Of a stretch of DNA of 64,000 bases, positions 51,787 to 60,932 are shown piece after piece. Made by a program: the position numbers and the translations under genes. The notes beneath the pieces were generated by a model that had not been told where the DNA came from, ran no database searches, and saw nothing but the letters and a program-made list of their open reading frames with translations. How positions within the stretch are numbered: the first letter of the stretch is position 1; each line of letters opens with the position of its first letter. The stretch is from Kribbella qitaiheensis (lineage in GTDB: Bacteria > Actinomycetota > Actinomycetes > Propionibacteriales > Kribbellaceae), in assembly GCF_014217565.1 (NCBI RefSeq), contig NZ_CP043661.1, positions 496,001 to 560,000 of the forward strand, given 5' to 3'.

Positions 51787-52515
51787 TCAGTTGGCGCGGT
51801 CCCAGCCTCGGCGGGGGCGGTGGCTGCCGAGGTGGGCGTTGTCGCGGCTGCGGTAGACGATGTAAGGACGGGTCAGGTAGCCGACTGGTGCGCTGAAGAC
51901 GTGGACGAGCCGGGTGAAGGGCCAGAGGGCGAAGAGGCCGAAGGCAACCAGCGCGTGGAGCTGGAATCCCAGCGGTGCGTTCGCCAGCAGGGACGCGTCG
52001 GGGTGGAAGGCCAGGAAGGAGCGGTACCAGACCGAGACTCCTTCACGGTAGTTGTACTCCCCGCCGATCGTCAGGATCGATCCGGCGATGGTGTTCCACA
52101 TGCCCAGGACGATCACGACCGTCAGGAAGGCGTACATCACCTTGTCCATCGCGGTCGTGGCGGAGAAGACGGGGCCGACGGTACGCCGGCGGTAAACCAG
52201 GATCGCCAGGCCGGCCACCGTCATCACGCCGGCCAGCAGGCCGCCGGTGACGGCCACCAGGTGATAGGTGTGCGGGCTGACGCCGACGGCGTCCGTCCAC
52301 GACTGTGGCACGAGCAGGCCGACGATGTGGCCGCCGACGACGCCGAGCATGCCGAAGTGGAAGAGCGGGCTGCCGATGCGCAGGAGCCTGTTCTCGTAGA
52401 GCTGCGACGAACGGGTGGTCCAGCCGAACTTGTCGTAGCGGTAGCGCCAGAGATGACCGACGACGAACGTCGCAAGGCAGAGATACGGAATGACGACGAA
52501 GAGGAACTCACTCAT
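51787..52515 (-). CDS. narI: respiratory nitrate reductase gamma subunit NarI
   Basis: The 242-residue membrane cytochrome b has five TM helices, starting FLFVVIPYLCLATFVVGHLWRYRYDKFGWTTRSSQLYENRL. The diagnostic haem His residues lie in GSPLFHFGMLGVVGGHIVGL (TM2) and LGFQLHALVAFGLFALWPFTRLVHVFSAP (TM5). It passes electrons from menaquinol to NarH. ATG overlaps the narJ stop by four bases (ATGA). Confidence 0.95.
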   Translation of the reverse strand: MSEFLFVVIPYLCLATFVVGHLWRYRYDKFGWTTRSSQLYENRLLRIGSPLFHFGMLGVVGGHIVGLLVPQSWTDAVGVSPHTYHLVAVTGGLLAGVMTVAGLAILVYRRRTVGPVFSATTAMDKVMYAFLTVVIVLGMWNTIAGSILTIGGEYNYREGVSVWYRSFLAFHPDASLLANAPLGFQLHALVAFGLFALWPFTRLVHVFSAPVGYLTRPYIVYRSRDNAHLGSHRPRRGWDRAN

Positions 52516-53210
52516 CTGCGCGCCCCCGGGAACGTCGGCATCGGCAGCAGAGTGGACCCCGTTGCGGCACCCGGGCTGAACTGCGGACCGGCGAACGGGG
52601 CGAGGCCGACCTCTTCCTCGGGAGGTCCTTCGGCAGCGAGGCGGCGTACGGCGTCGCGCTCGTCGCCGCGCAGCGTCGGCAGGGTGGCCGTGACCGCGTC
52701 GATCAGGTGCGCCCACGGTGAGCCGAGGTCGCGCAGCGACAGCCGGAGCAGCTCGAGTCCGGCCCGGTGGTCCAGCATCAGATCACGACCGAGCCGGTGA
52801 TCGATGGTGGCAGCGAATTCGAGGACGACGCAGAGATGGTCGGGCAACTCCGCATCGTCGAGTTCGAACCCGGCTCGCTGGTAGGTCTGCTTGAAGCGCA
52901 ACAGCGCCATGCCACGCTTGCGAGTGTCGCCGTGGGCGAAATAGGTCAGGAACAGGTTGCAGCGGCGGCGGTTGTCGAAGGTCTCCACGTAGTCGGCCTG
53001 AAGCTCGTGCAGCGGTGTGGCCTCGAGGTGGTCGAGGAAGAGCCGGATGGAATCGCCGATGGCTGGTGGCAGGCCGCGAGAAGCCGACCTGAGCAGGTCG
53101 GTGCGGGCGAGCAGGTCCGGGTCGGGGTAGTCGAGAAGCAGGGAGACCGACTGCCAGCCGATGGTCAGCTGGTCCGGAGGCAGCGTCAGTCTGGGTCGTC
53201 GGCTGCTCAC
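52512..53210 (-). CDS. narJ: nitrate reductase assembly chaperone NarJ
   Basis: The 232-residue TorD-like chaperone has the pattern SLLLDYPDPDLLARTDLL, LHELQADYVETFDNRRRCNLFLTYFAHGDTRKRGMALL (NarJ signature) and LPDHLCVVLEFAATI. It delivers molybdenum cofactor to NarG and does not stay in the complex. GTG 53210 overlaps the narH end (GTGA). Confidence 0.93.
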   Translation of the reverse strand: MSSRRPRLTLPPDQLTIGWQSVSLLLDYPDPDLLARTDLLRSASRGLPPAIGDSIRLFLDHLEATPLHELQADYVETFDNRRRCNLFLTYFAHGDTRKRGMALLRFKQTYQRAGFELDDAELPDHLCVVLEFAATIDHRLGRDLMLDHRAGLELLRLSLRDLGSPWAHLIDAVTATLPTLRGDERDAVRRLAAEGPPEEEVGLAPFAGPQFSPGAATGSTLLPMPTFPGARR

Positions 53211-54857
53211 GAGCCGGAACCCTTCGGCGGGAACATCCCCGGAGGTGAGCCTTTGCCGTCCCAGTTGAGCAGGTTCACGCGGCCGCTCAGGTCCTGGTCA
53301 CCCGCCAGCGTGTCCGAGGTCTGCCGCTTCTGAAGCATCTGGAAGTTCTCGACCGCGATCGGTGTCGGCGTTCCGGAGCCCTCGCCGAACAGGTCGTGCT
53401 GACCACCGCCGTACTCCGAGACCGAGCACTCGGTGGACAGTTCCTCCAGGGAATGAGCCTGCTCGGTGTGCGCAGGAGGAATCACATAGCGCTCTTCGTA
53501 CTTCGCGATCGCGAGCAGGCGGTACATGTCGTACATCTGCTCCTCACTCATTCCGACCGCGGCCGGGATCGAGGCGTCCGGATCGCGACCCAGGTTGATG
53601 TCGCGCATATAGCAGCGCATCGCCGCGAGCTTCTTGAGCACACCGTCGACCGGTACGACGTCGCCGGCCGTGAACAGTTCGGCGAGATATTCGACGGGGA
53701 TCCGCAGCGCGTCGATCGCCGCGAAGAGGTTGCCCTTATCCTCGGCGTCCTCTCCGGTCTCCGCGACCACCTCGACGACGGGGGACAGCGGCGGGATGTA
53801 CCAGACCATGGGCATGGTGCGGTACTCCGGATGCAGCGGTAACGCGACCTTGAAGGTGTTGATCAGGGCGTAGACCGGGGAGCGTTGGGCCGCGTCGATC
53901 CAGTCGCGGGCGATGCCGGCCCTTCTCCGCCTCGCGGATCACCTCGGGATCGAACGGATCGAGGAACACGTCGCGCTGCGCCTCGTACAGGCCCTGGTCG
54001 TCGGTGGTGGTGGCGGCTGCCAGGACCTGGTCGGCGTCGTACAGCATCAGGCCGATGTAGCGCAGCCGCCCCACGCACGTTTCAGCGCAGACGGTCGGCA
54101 GCCCGACCTCGACCCGCGGGAAGCAGAACGTGCACTTCTCCGCCTTGCCGGTCCGGTGGTTGAAGTAGACCTTCTTGTAGGGGCAGCCCGAGACACACTT
54201 GCGCCAGCCGCGGCACTTGTCCTGGTCGACCAGGACGATGCCGTCCTCTTCCCGCTTGTAGATCGCGCCGCTGGGGCATGATGCCGCGCAGGACGGATTG
54301 AGGCAGTGCTCGCAGATCCGCGGCAGATAGAACATGAAGGTTTGCTCGAACTCGAACTTGACCTTGTCGGCGATCTTCTTCAACATCGGGTCGCGGTGTG
54401 CGGTGGCGGTGGAGCCGCCGAGGTCGTCGTCCCAGTTGGCCGACCACTCGATCTTCATGTTCTTGCCGCTGATCAGCGACTTGGGCCGTGCGACCGGCGT
54501 GTGTTCCTGGGCGGGAGCGTCGGTGAGGGTGGAGTAGTCGTACGTCCACGGCTCGTAGTACTCGTTGATCGAGGGCAGCTTGGGGTTGGAGAAGATCGTC
54601 AGCAGATTCTTCAGCCGCCCGCCACCCTTGAGCTTCAGCCGGCCGCGGCTGCCGAGTTCCCAGCCGCCCTGCCATTTCTCCTGGTCCTCGTAGGTGCGGG
54701 GGTAGCCGAGCCCGGGCCTGGTCTCGACGTTGTTGAACCAGACGTACTCCGTCCCCGATCGGTTGGTCCACGCCTGCTTGCAGGTGACCGAGCAGGTGTG
54801 GCAGCCGATGCACTTGTCGAGGTTCATCACCATCGCCATCTGCGCCATGACCTTCAT
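53207..54857 (-). pseudogene. narH: nitrate reductase beta subunit NarH, one-base frameshift
   Basis: NarH carries four Fe-S clusters between NarG and NarI. The N-terminal part (54857 to about 53920) holds the four Cys groups: CIGCHTCSVTCKQAW, CEHCLNPSCAASCP, CRGWRKCVSGCP and CTFCFPRVEV...CAETC. At VIREAEK the frame breaks. Dropping one G from the GGG run at 53920-53922 restores EKAGIARDWIDAAQRSPVYA and joins the C-terminal frame (MPMVWYIPPLSPVVEVV to the stop at 53207). The region is 1651 bases, 3n+1, consistent with one extra base. As read, the protein is truncated after the Fe-S region with a wrong tail. It could also be a sequencing error. Confidence 0.9.
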
Positions 54858-57800
54858 CAGTACGTCACGTCCTGGCCGCGTCTGCGGATGATGGTGACCT
54901 CGTCACGTTGGTTGCCGGTGGGACCCAGGTAGTTGAACGCGAAGGTCAGCTGGCCGTACCCCCCGATCAGATGGGACGGCTTCACGAGCAGCCGGGTCAG
55001 CGAGTTGCGGATGCCGCCACGCTTGCCGGAGGTCTCCGCGATCGGTACGTCGATCAGCCGGTCCTGCGCGTGGTACATATACACGGTCCCCTCCGGCATC
55101 CGGTGCGAGACGATCGCCCGGGCGACCACGACGCCGTTGCGATTGACGGCCTCGATCCAGTCGTTGTCCTTGATGCCGACCTTGACCGCGTCCCGGTCAC
55201 TCATCCAGATGTTCTGGCCGCCTCGCGACAGCGAGAGCATGAAGAGGTTGTCCTGGTACTCCGAGTGGATCGACCACTTGTTGTGCGGGGTCAGGTAGCG
55301 CACTGTCAGCCCTTCGACCTGCCCGGCCGATCCGTCGGACACCGTGCCAAGTGCCGGCTCCGCGAACAGCGCGGCCATGTTCAGCGGTGGCCGGTAGACA
55401 GGCAGGCCTTCGCCGAGTTCGCTGATCCAGTCATGGTCGAGGTAGAAGTGCATCCGGCCGGTCAGGGTGTGCCAGGGCTTCTTGCGCTCCACATTGATGG
55501 TGAACGGGGAATAGCGCCGTCCGCCGGTCTCCGAACCCGACCACTCCGGTGAGGTGATCACCGGAACCGGGGGCCCCTGGGTGTCGGCGAAGGTGATCTG
55601 CTTGCCTTCGTGCTCTTCGGCCAGGTCGGCCAACCGGACACCGGTGCGTTTCTCGAGGGTCTTGAATCCCTGGGTCGCCAGGTGTCCGTTGGTGGTCCCG
55701 GACATCGCCAGGATCGCTTCGCAAACGTTGACGTCCTTCGTCAGCGACGGTCGGCCGTCGGCCACGCCACCGCGGACGGCGCCGTTCTTGGCCCGGAGGT
55801 ACTCGACCTGCTTGCTCAGTTCGAAGGTGACGCCCTTGGTGGTCGCGCCGAGGGTGTCCACGAGCGGGCCGAGTGCGTTCATCTTGTCGGCGACGGCGCC
55901 GTAGTCCCGTTCGACTTCGACGAGTTTGGGCATGGTGACGCCGGGGATCGGCTCGCATTCCCCCTTCTTCCAGTCCCGTACGACGCCGTGCGGGTTCGCC
56001 ATCGCGTCCGGGGTGTCGTGAGTGAGCGGTACGGCGACGACGTCAGTACGGACACCGAGGTGGGTCGCGGCGAGCTCGCTGAACTTGGCCGCGATCGTCT
56101 GCCAGGCATCCCAGTCGGTGCGGGTCTGCCACGGCGGCGCGATGGCGGGATTGAACGAGTGCACGAAGGGATGCATGTCGGTGGTGTTGAGGTCGTGCTT
56201 CTCGTACCAGGTCGCGGCCGGCAGGACGACGTCGGAGAAGATCGTGGTGCTGGTCTGCCGGAAGTCGATGGTCATCAGCAGGTCGAGCTTGCCCTCGGGG
56301 GCCTGGTCGCGCCACTTCACGTCGACAGGGCGCCGGTCCTGCGGTGTCTCGGTCGCTCGCACCGAGGAGTCGGTGCCGAGCAGGTGTTTGAGGAAGTATT
56401 CGTTGCCCTTGCCGGACGAGCCGAGCAGGTTCGCCCGCCAGACCGACAGGATCCGCGGATAGTTGCCGGGGGCATCGGGGTCTTCGCCGGCGAAGTCGAG
56501 GTCGCCGGACTTGAGCTGTCCGACGACATAGTCGCCGACCGGCATGCCCGCGGCGGCCGCGTCGTCGCTGAGGTCGAGTGGATTGCGGTCGAAGGTGGGA
56601 TACGACGGCATCCAGCCCATCCGGGCGCTCTGGGCGATGACGTCGGCCGTGGACATGCCCGCGAGCCGGCCCTTGCCAGTGGTGGCGGAGAGCGTGTCGG
56701 CACCGAACTGGTCGTAGCGGAACTGATTGGTGTGCAGGTACCAGTAGGCGGTCTGGATCATGTTGCGCGGCGGCCTGTTCCAGTCGAGCGCGTTGGCGAT
56801 CTGGGTGTACCCGGTGATCGGGCGGACCTTCTCCTGGCCGACATAGTGGGCCCAGCCGCCGCCGTTGACCCCCTGGCACCCGGTGAGGTTGGTGAGGGTG
56901 AGGAAGGCGCGGTAGATCGTGTCGGAGTGGAACCAGTGGTTGGTGCCGGCGCCCATGACGATCATGGATCGGCCCTTCGACTCCTCGGCGTTGCGGGCGA
57001 ACTCCCGCCCGATCCTGGCAGCGGTTGCGGCCGGTACGCCGGTGATCGTCTCCTGCCAGGCAGGCGTGTACGGCGATTCCGCGTCGTCGTAGCCCTTGTT
57101 GTCCCCGGTCGGCCAGGCCCCGGGTAGCGTCCGGCCGTGATCCGAACGACCGACGCCGTACTGGGCGAGGAGAAGGTCGAAGACGGTGGTCACCAAGTGG
57201 CCGGCCACCCGGCGTACGGGCACGCCTCGGGGCAGGTCGGCGGCGGCGCCGTCGGTGGTGTCGAAGCGTGGCATCCGGACCACGACCGACTCGGAAGCGG
57301 TGTCGAGCAGCGAGAGGACCGGATCGATTTCGCCGAGGTCGAGGTTCCACTTGCCGATGCCTGCCTCGCCGTATCGGTGCCCCAGCGACCCGTTCGGGAC
57401 AACCGCGGAACCGGTGCGGGAGTCGATGAGCACAGTCTTGAAGGCGGCGTTCTCGTCGCCGGAGTGATCGGCCAGATCGGCGGCGGTGAGGAACTTGCCG
57501 GCGGTGTATTCGCCGTCGGCGGTCTCGTCGAGGCGGACCAGGTGGGGTAGGTCGGTGTAGGTCTTCACGTACTCGGTGAAGTAGGGCGTCTGCCGGTCGA
57601 CGAAGAACTCCTTGAGTACGACGTGGCCCATCGCCATCGCGAGGGCGGCGTCGGTGCCGGGCTTGGCGGGCAGCCACTCGTCGGCGAACTTGACGTTGTC
57701 GGCGTAGTCGGGTGCGACGGCGATGACCTTCTGCCCGCGGTACCGGGCTTCGGTCATCCAGTGCGCGTCGGGGGTGCGGGTGACCGGGAGATTGGAGCCC

Positions 57801-58612
57801 CACATGATCAGGTAGCCGGCGTTCCACCAGTCACCGGATTCCGGCACGTCGGTCTGGTCGCCGAAGACCTGCGGTGAGGCGACCGGCAGGTCGGCGTACC
57901 AGTCGTAGAAGCTCAGCATCGAGCCGCCGATGAGGTTCACGAACCGGGCACCGGAGGCGTGCGAGACCATCGACATCGCGGGGATGGGGGAGAAGCCGGC
58001 GACCCGGTCCGGACCGTACCTCTTGATCGTGTGGACGTGCGCCGCGGCGACGATCTCGCCGGCCTCGTCCCAACTGGCGCGGACCAGACCGCCCTTGCCG
58101 CGGGCAGCCTTGTAGGCCTTGGCCCGCAGCGGGTTCTCGACGATGTGCTCCCATGCCTTCACCGGATCGCCGTCGTGCTGAGCCTTGGCCTCGCGGAACA
58201 TCTGGAGCAAGACGCCGCGCACGTAGGGATAGCGCACGCGGGTCGGTGAGTAGGTGTACCAGGAGAAGGCCGCGCCGCGGGGGCAGCCGCGGGGCTCGTA
58301 CTCCGGGGAGTCCGGCCCGGCGGACGGGTAGTCGGTCTGCTGGGTCTCCCAGGTGATGATCCCGTCCTTGACGTAGACCTTCCACGAGCAGGAGCCTGTG
58401 CAGTTCACGCCGTGGGTGGACCGCACGACCTTGTCGTGGCTCCAGCGATCGCGGTAGAAGTCGTCGGCTTCGCGGCCGCCGACCCGGGAGATGGTTCGGA
58501 GGTCCTGCGAGACGGTGCCCCGGGTGAAGAACCTCCTGCTGCGGACGAGGGCCTCTGTGAGGGAGCCGTCCATCCCGGGGGTGGACGTGGACTTCTTCCG
58601 CGAGTTGGTCAA
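54857..58612 (-). CDS. narG: respiratory nitrate reductase alpha subunit NarG
   Basis: The 1251-residue molybdopterin oxidoreductase reduces nitrate to nitrite with MGD cofactor. The N-terminus DGSLTEALVRSRRFFTRG is followed by the FS0 [4Fe-4S] ligands HGVNCTGSCSWKVYVKDG and CPRGAAFSW, and by the Mo-Asp region YSPTRVRYPYVRG downstream of YPS. GAGTNHWFHSDTIYR and GCQGVNGGGWAHYVGQEK are cofactor loops. No Tat signal is visible, so it faces the cytoplasm. TTG 58612 overlaps the narK stop (TTGA), with AGGA upstream, and gives the usual length; the next ATG at 58573 is possible. Confidence 0.95.
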   Translation of the reverse strand: MTNSRKKSTSTPGMDGSLTEALVRSRRFFTRGTVSQDLRTISRVGGREADDFYRDRWSHDKVVRSTHGVNCTGSCSWKVYVKDGIITWETQQTDYPSAGPDSPEYEPRGCPRGAAFSWYTYSPTRVRYPYVRGVLLQMFREAKAQHDGDPVKAWEHIVENPLRAKAYKAARGKGGLVRASWDEAGEIVAAAHVHTIKRYGPDRVAGFSPIPAMSMVSHASGARFVNLIGGSMLSFYDWYADLPVASPQVFGDQTDVPESGDWWNAGYLIMWGSNLPVTRTPDAHWMTEARYRGQKVIAVAPDYADNVKFADEWLPAKPGTDAALAMAMGHVVLKEFFVDRQTPYFTEYVKTYTDLPHLVRLDETADGEYTAGKFLTAADLADHSGDENAAFKTVLIDSRTGSAVVPNGSLGHRYGEAGIGKWNLDLGEIDPVLSLLDTASESVVVRMPRFDTTDGAAADLPRGVPVRRVAGHLVTTVFDLLLAQYGVGRSDHGRTLPGAWPTGDNKGYDDAESPYTPAWQETITGVPAATAARIGREFARNAEESKGRSMIVMGAGTNHWFHSDTIYRAFLTLTNLTGCQGVNGGGWAHYVGQEKVRPITGYTQIANALDWNRPPRNMIQTAYWYLHTNQFRYDQFGADTLSATTGKGRLAGMSTADVIAQSARMGWMPSYPTFDRNPLDLSDDAAAAGMPVGDYVVGQLKSGDLDFAGEDPDAPGNYPRILSVWRANLLGSSGKGNEYFLKHLLGTDSSVRATETPQDRRPVDVKWRDQAPEGKLDLLMTIDFRQTSTTIFSDVVLPAATWYEKHDLNTTDMHPFVHSFNPAIAPPWQTRTDWDAWQTIAAKFSELAATHLGVRTDVVAVPLTHDTPDAMANPHGVVRDWKKGECEPIPGVTMPKLVEVERDYGAVADKMNALGPLVDTLGATTKGVTFELSKQVEYLRAKNGAVRGGVADGRPSLTKDVNVCEAILAMSGTTNGHLATQGFKTLEKRTGVRLADLAEEHEGKQITFADTQGPPVPVITSPEWSGSETGGRRYSPFTINVERKKPWHTLTGRMHFYLDHDWISELGEGLPVYRPPLNMAALFAEPALGTVSDGSAGQVEGLTVRYLTPHNKWSIHSEYQDNLFMLSLSRGGQNIWMSDRDAVKVGIKDNDWIEAVNRNGVVVARAIVSHRMPEGTVYMYHAQDRLIDVPIAETSGKRGGIRNSLTRLLVKPSHLIGGYGQLTFAFNYLGPTGNQRDEVTIIRRRGQDVTY

Positions 58613-59910
58613 CGAGATTCCTGTCCCTGGACGGCGGTTCGGCGGACGACGGTGACAGTGAGGAGCAGCGCGAGGACGGCGGTACTGGACAGCATCCACA
58701 GCCCGATGGCGTACGAGTCGGTGCGGCCGTAGACGTAGCCCATGATCAGTGGCGGGATGAATCCGCCCAGCCCACCGGCCGCGCCGACCAGTCCGGTCAC
58801 GCCGCCGACCCTCGAGGGATCGGTGACTTTGGCGATCAGGGCGAAGGTGGCGCCGCTGCCGGATCCGAGTGCGGCGGCCATGGCGAGGAACGCGAGGGTT
58901 CCGACGCCGTGCAGCGGCGGTGTGCCTGCCGAGATGCCGGCGCAGATGACGACGACACCGAAGCCGGCGGCCAGGACCGGTATCGCGCCGACTTTGTCGG
59001 CGAGCCATCCTCCGGCCGGGCGCATGATGACGGCGATGAGCACGAAGCCGGCCATCCGGTTCGCCGCGTCGGCCGGGGTGAGGTGGTGCGCGGTCTTCAG
59101 GTACGCCGGGAGGTACACCGAGAACGCGACGTACCCGCCGAAGGCCACCGCGTAGAGCAGGCTGGCCTGCCAGGTGATCGGGAGCCGGGCGTTGGCCGAG
59201 ATCCGCGCTGCCAGGGATGTGGTGGGGACGATCCTGCCGGGTGCGTCGCGCAGGATCAGCCAGGCCGCGAGTGCGTAGCAGGCCAGTACCGCGGCGGTGA
59301 TGAGGAAGGGCGACTTCGCGCCCAGGTGAGCGGTGAGCTTGACGGTGCTGAGGGCGCTGATCGCGGTGCCGCCCATACCGGCTCCGAAGATGCCGATCGC
59401 GAGGCCGCGCTGCTCGGGCGGGAACCAGGCGTTGACGAACGGGACGCCGACGGCGAATGCGGTACCGGCGATGCCGAGGAAGAATCCGCCGACCAGCAGC
59501 AGCGCGTAGGAGTCGAGAGCGAAGAAGGCGAGGAAGAGGATCGGGAGGATGGTGATGCCCGAGATGACCGGGAACATCAACCGGCCGCCGTACCGGTCTG
59601 TCAGCCCACCCACGACGATGCGGCCGAGTGAGCCCACGACCACCGGTACGGCGACGAGCAGTGCGACGTCGGACTCGGTAAGGGTGCCGATGCTCCCGGT
59701 GGACCGGAAGAGCGGGCCGAGCGGACTGATCAGCGCCCAGGCCCAGAAGTTCACCGCGAACCCGACGGTGGCCATGGCAAGCATCAGCCAGGGTGACCGC
59801 GTGACTACGCGGGTCTGAGGCTCCGAGGCCGACAGAGCCGTCATCGCTTCACTGGGTTCACACGGCTCACCATGACCCTCTGTGGCCCCATTGGCAATGG
59901 AGGTGCTCAT
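58609..59910 (-). CDS. narK: nitrate/nitrite MFS transporter NarK
   Basis: The 433-residue 12-TM NarK-family transporter has LMLAMATVGFAVNFWAWALISPLGP in TM1, GSLGRIVVGGLTDRYGGR (motif A) after TM2, GIFGAGMGGTAI in TM5 and GGVTGLVGAAGGLGGFIPPLIMGYVYG, the NarK signature near TM11. It imports nitrate and/or exports nitrite for the NarGHI reaction. It precedes narG with a four-base overlap, giving the operon narK-narG-narH-narJ-narI. ATG follows AAAGGACTGACGAG. Confidence 0.95.
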   Translation of the reverse strand: MSTSIANGATEGHGEPCEPSEAMTALSASEPQTRVVTRSPWLMLAMATVGFAVNFWAWALISPLGPLFRSTGSIGTLTESDVALLVAVPVVVGSLGRIVVGGLTDRYGGRLMFPVISGITILPILFLAFFALDSYALLLVGGFFLGIAGTAFAVGVPFVNAWFPPEQRGLAIGIFGAGMGGTAISALSTVKLTAHLGAKSPFLITAAVLACYALAAWLILRDAPGRIVPTTSLAARISANARLPITWQASLLYAVAFGGYVAFSVYLPAYLKTAHHLTPADAANRMAGFVLIAVIMRPAGGWLADKVGAIPVLAAGFGVVVICAGISAGTPPLHGVGTLAFLAMAAALGSGSGATFALIAKVTDPSRVGGVTGLVGAAGGLGGFIPPLIMGYVYGRTDSYAIGLWMLSSTAVLALLLTVTVVRRTAVQGQESR

Positions 59911-59936
59911 CTCGTCAGTCCTTTCGGAGGAAGGGT

Positions 59937-60479
59937 CTAGCCGTGTCGGCGGTAGTCCATACCGCGCTGCCAGGGAGCGGATTCGATGGCGTGGATGGCG
60001 GCCCCGATGTCACTGGACCAGGCTCGGATCAACTCCCAGTCACGCGCGTCGCCGGACAGTTCGCTGCGGGCGAGCCGCTTGGCGATGAAGCCCTTGGCTG
60101 TCGCTGGATCCAGCCGCCCGGCGAAGGTCATGGCAGGCGTGGCCCCGATGCGGTGCGCCAGTCGCTTCACATTGCCCGGCATCTCCTGGAGCTGGTCCTT
60201 GTCCGGCCCGACCGGGCCGCTGTGGAACAGCCAGACCTGCCGGGACCGCAGTTCTTCGCGGTACTTGCGCAGGAACCGGACCGCCTCCGGACGCCAGCGT
60301 TTGACGTAGATCGCACTGCCGAGAACGACCGCTTCGTACTCCTCGATCGACCCGACCTGATCGACCTCACAGACGTCGACCTGATGGCCACCTCGCTCCA
60401 GTTCCTCGCCGATCGCAGCGGCGATACCAGCTGTCGCACCCATCTTGGTGGCGTAGGCCACGAGTACCTTCCTGGACAT
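59937..60479 (-). CDS. flavodoxin-domain protein (HemG-like)
   Basis: The 180-residue flavodoxin-fold protein has FMN phosphate loop VAYATKMGATAGIAAAIG at the N-terminus, EEYEAVVLGSAIYVKRWRPEA (isoalloxazine loop) and LFHSGPVGPD. This resembles HemG-type protoporphyrinogen oxidases or flavodoxins that transfer electrons to quinone or nitrate-linked chains. It stands upstream of narK with a 26-base gap and probably shares its promoter. ATG follows GGGAGGAAGAG. A box lies 95 bases upstream. Confidence 0.85.
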   Translation of the reverse strand: MSRKVLVAYATKMGATAGIAAAIGEELERGGHQVDVCEVDQVGSIEEYEAVVLGSAIYVKRWRPEAVRFLRKYREELRSRQVWLFHSGPVGPDKDQLQEMPGNVKRLAHRIGATPAMTFAGRLDPATAKGFIAKRLARSELSGDARDWELIRAWSSDIGAAIHAIESAPWQRGMDYRRHG

Positions 60480-60573
60480 CTCTTCCTCCCGATCTGCCGG
60501 CCGTTCGATCCGCGTCGTGGTCGCCCGGACGGTCGTCGGCCACCAGCACACGCCTGTCCCCGGCCTGCCAGCA

Positions 60574-60587
60574 GAGGCGAAGGTCCT
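60574..60587. promoter_or_regulatory. DosR-like box before the flavodoxin-nar operon
   Basis: GAGGCGAAGGTCCT (minus strand AGGACCTTCGCCTC) differs at two positions from the box at 37722-37735. It lies 95 bases before the flavodoxin start and would control narK-narGHJI. Confidence 0.55.
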
Positions 60588-60603
60588 CAGTTGGCCGGGA
60601 CGG

Positions 60604-60828
60604 CTATTTCCGGCGCAGCTCCGCGGCGTGGTCGGGGACCTGGGTCTGCATCACCCGTGGCGTCCGTTGATCTCCCTTGGACGGGGGGGCGCGGGGGGAG
60701 TGCGAGCGGCGGGCGCTGGACTCCTGCAGCTTGACCAACTCGGCCTGAAGCCGCAGCAACTCACGCTCGTACGGCTTCTTCGGCATCCGGCCGACGGTCC
60801 GGTTCGCCTTACCTTGCTTCGGAGTCAT
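60604..60828 (-). pseudogene. polyphosphate kinase 2 N-terminal fragment
   Basis: The 74-residue frame contains MPKKPYERELLRLQAELVKLQE, the conserved start of PPK2-family polyphosphate kinases. After LQE the sequence leaves the family: the Walker A segment expected next (FEGRDAAGKGG) is missing, and an Arg-, Pro- and Ser-rich tail follows to the stop at 60604. It is a truncated remnant, probably left by a deletion. It lies upstream of the flavodoxin gene on the same strand. Confidence 0.65.
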
Positions 60829-60920
60829 CTGCTGCCTCCCGGCTTCGGACCCGAGCTTCTCTCAGATCCACGATCGACCGGAAAGGTGCCGTCGGCATCG
60901 ATGGCCCGCCGCAGTACCGA

Positions 60921-60926
60921 CATACT
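60921..60926 (+). promoter_or_regulatory. -10 element for sulP
   Basis: CATACT ends six bases before the ATG at 60933 and no ribosome site is present, so the transcript is probably leaderless. Confidence 0.4.
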
Positions 60927-60932
60927 GGGCAA

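Noticed and set aside
55610..57127. 505-codon frame on the plus strand opposite narG
   Set aside because: It is antisense to a fully supported narG; the composition (Val, Gly, Arg, Asp) is typical of shadow frames.
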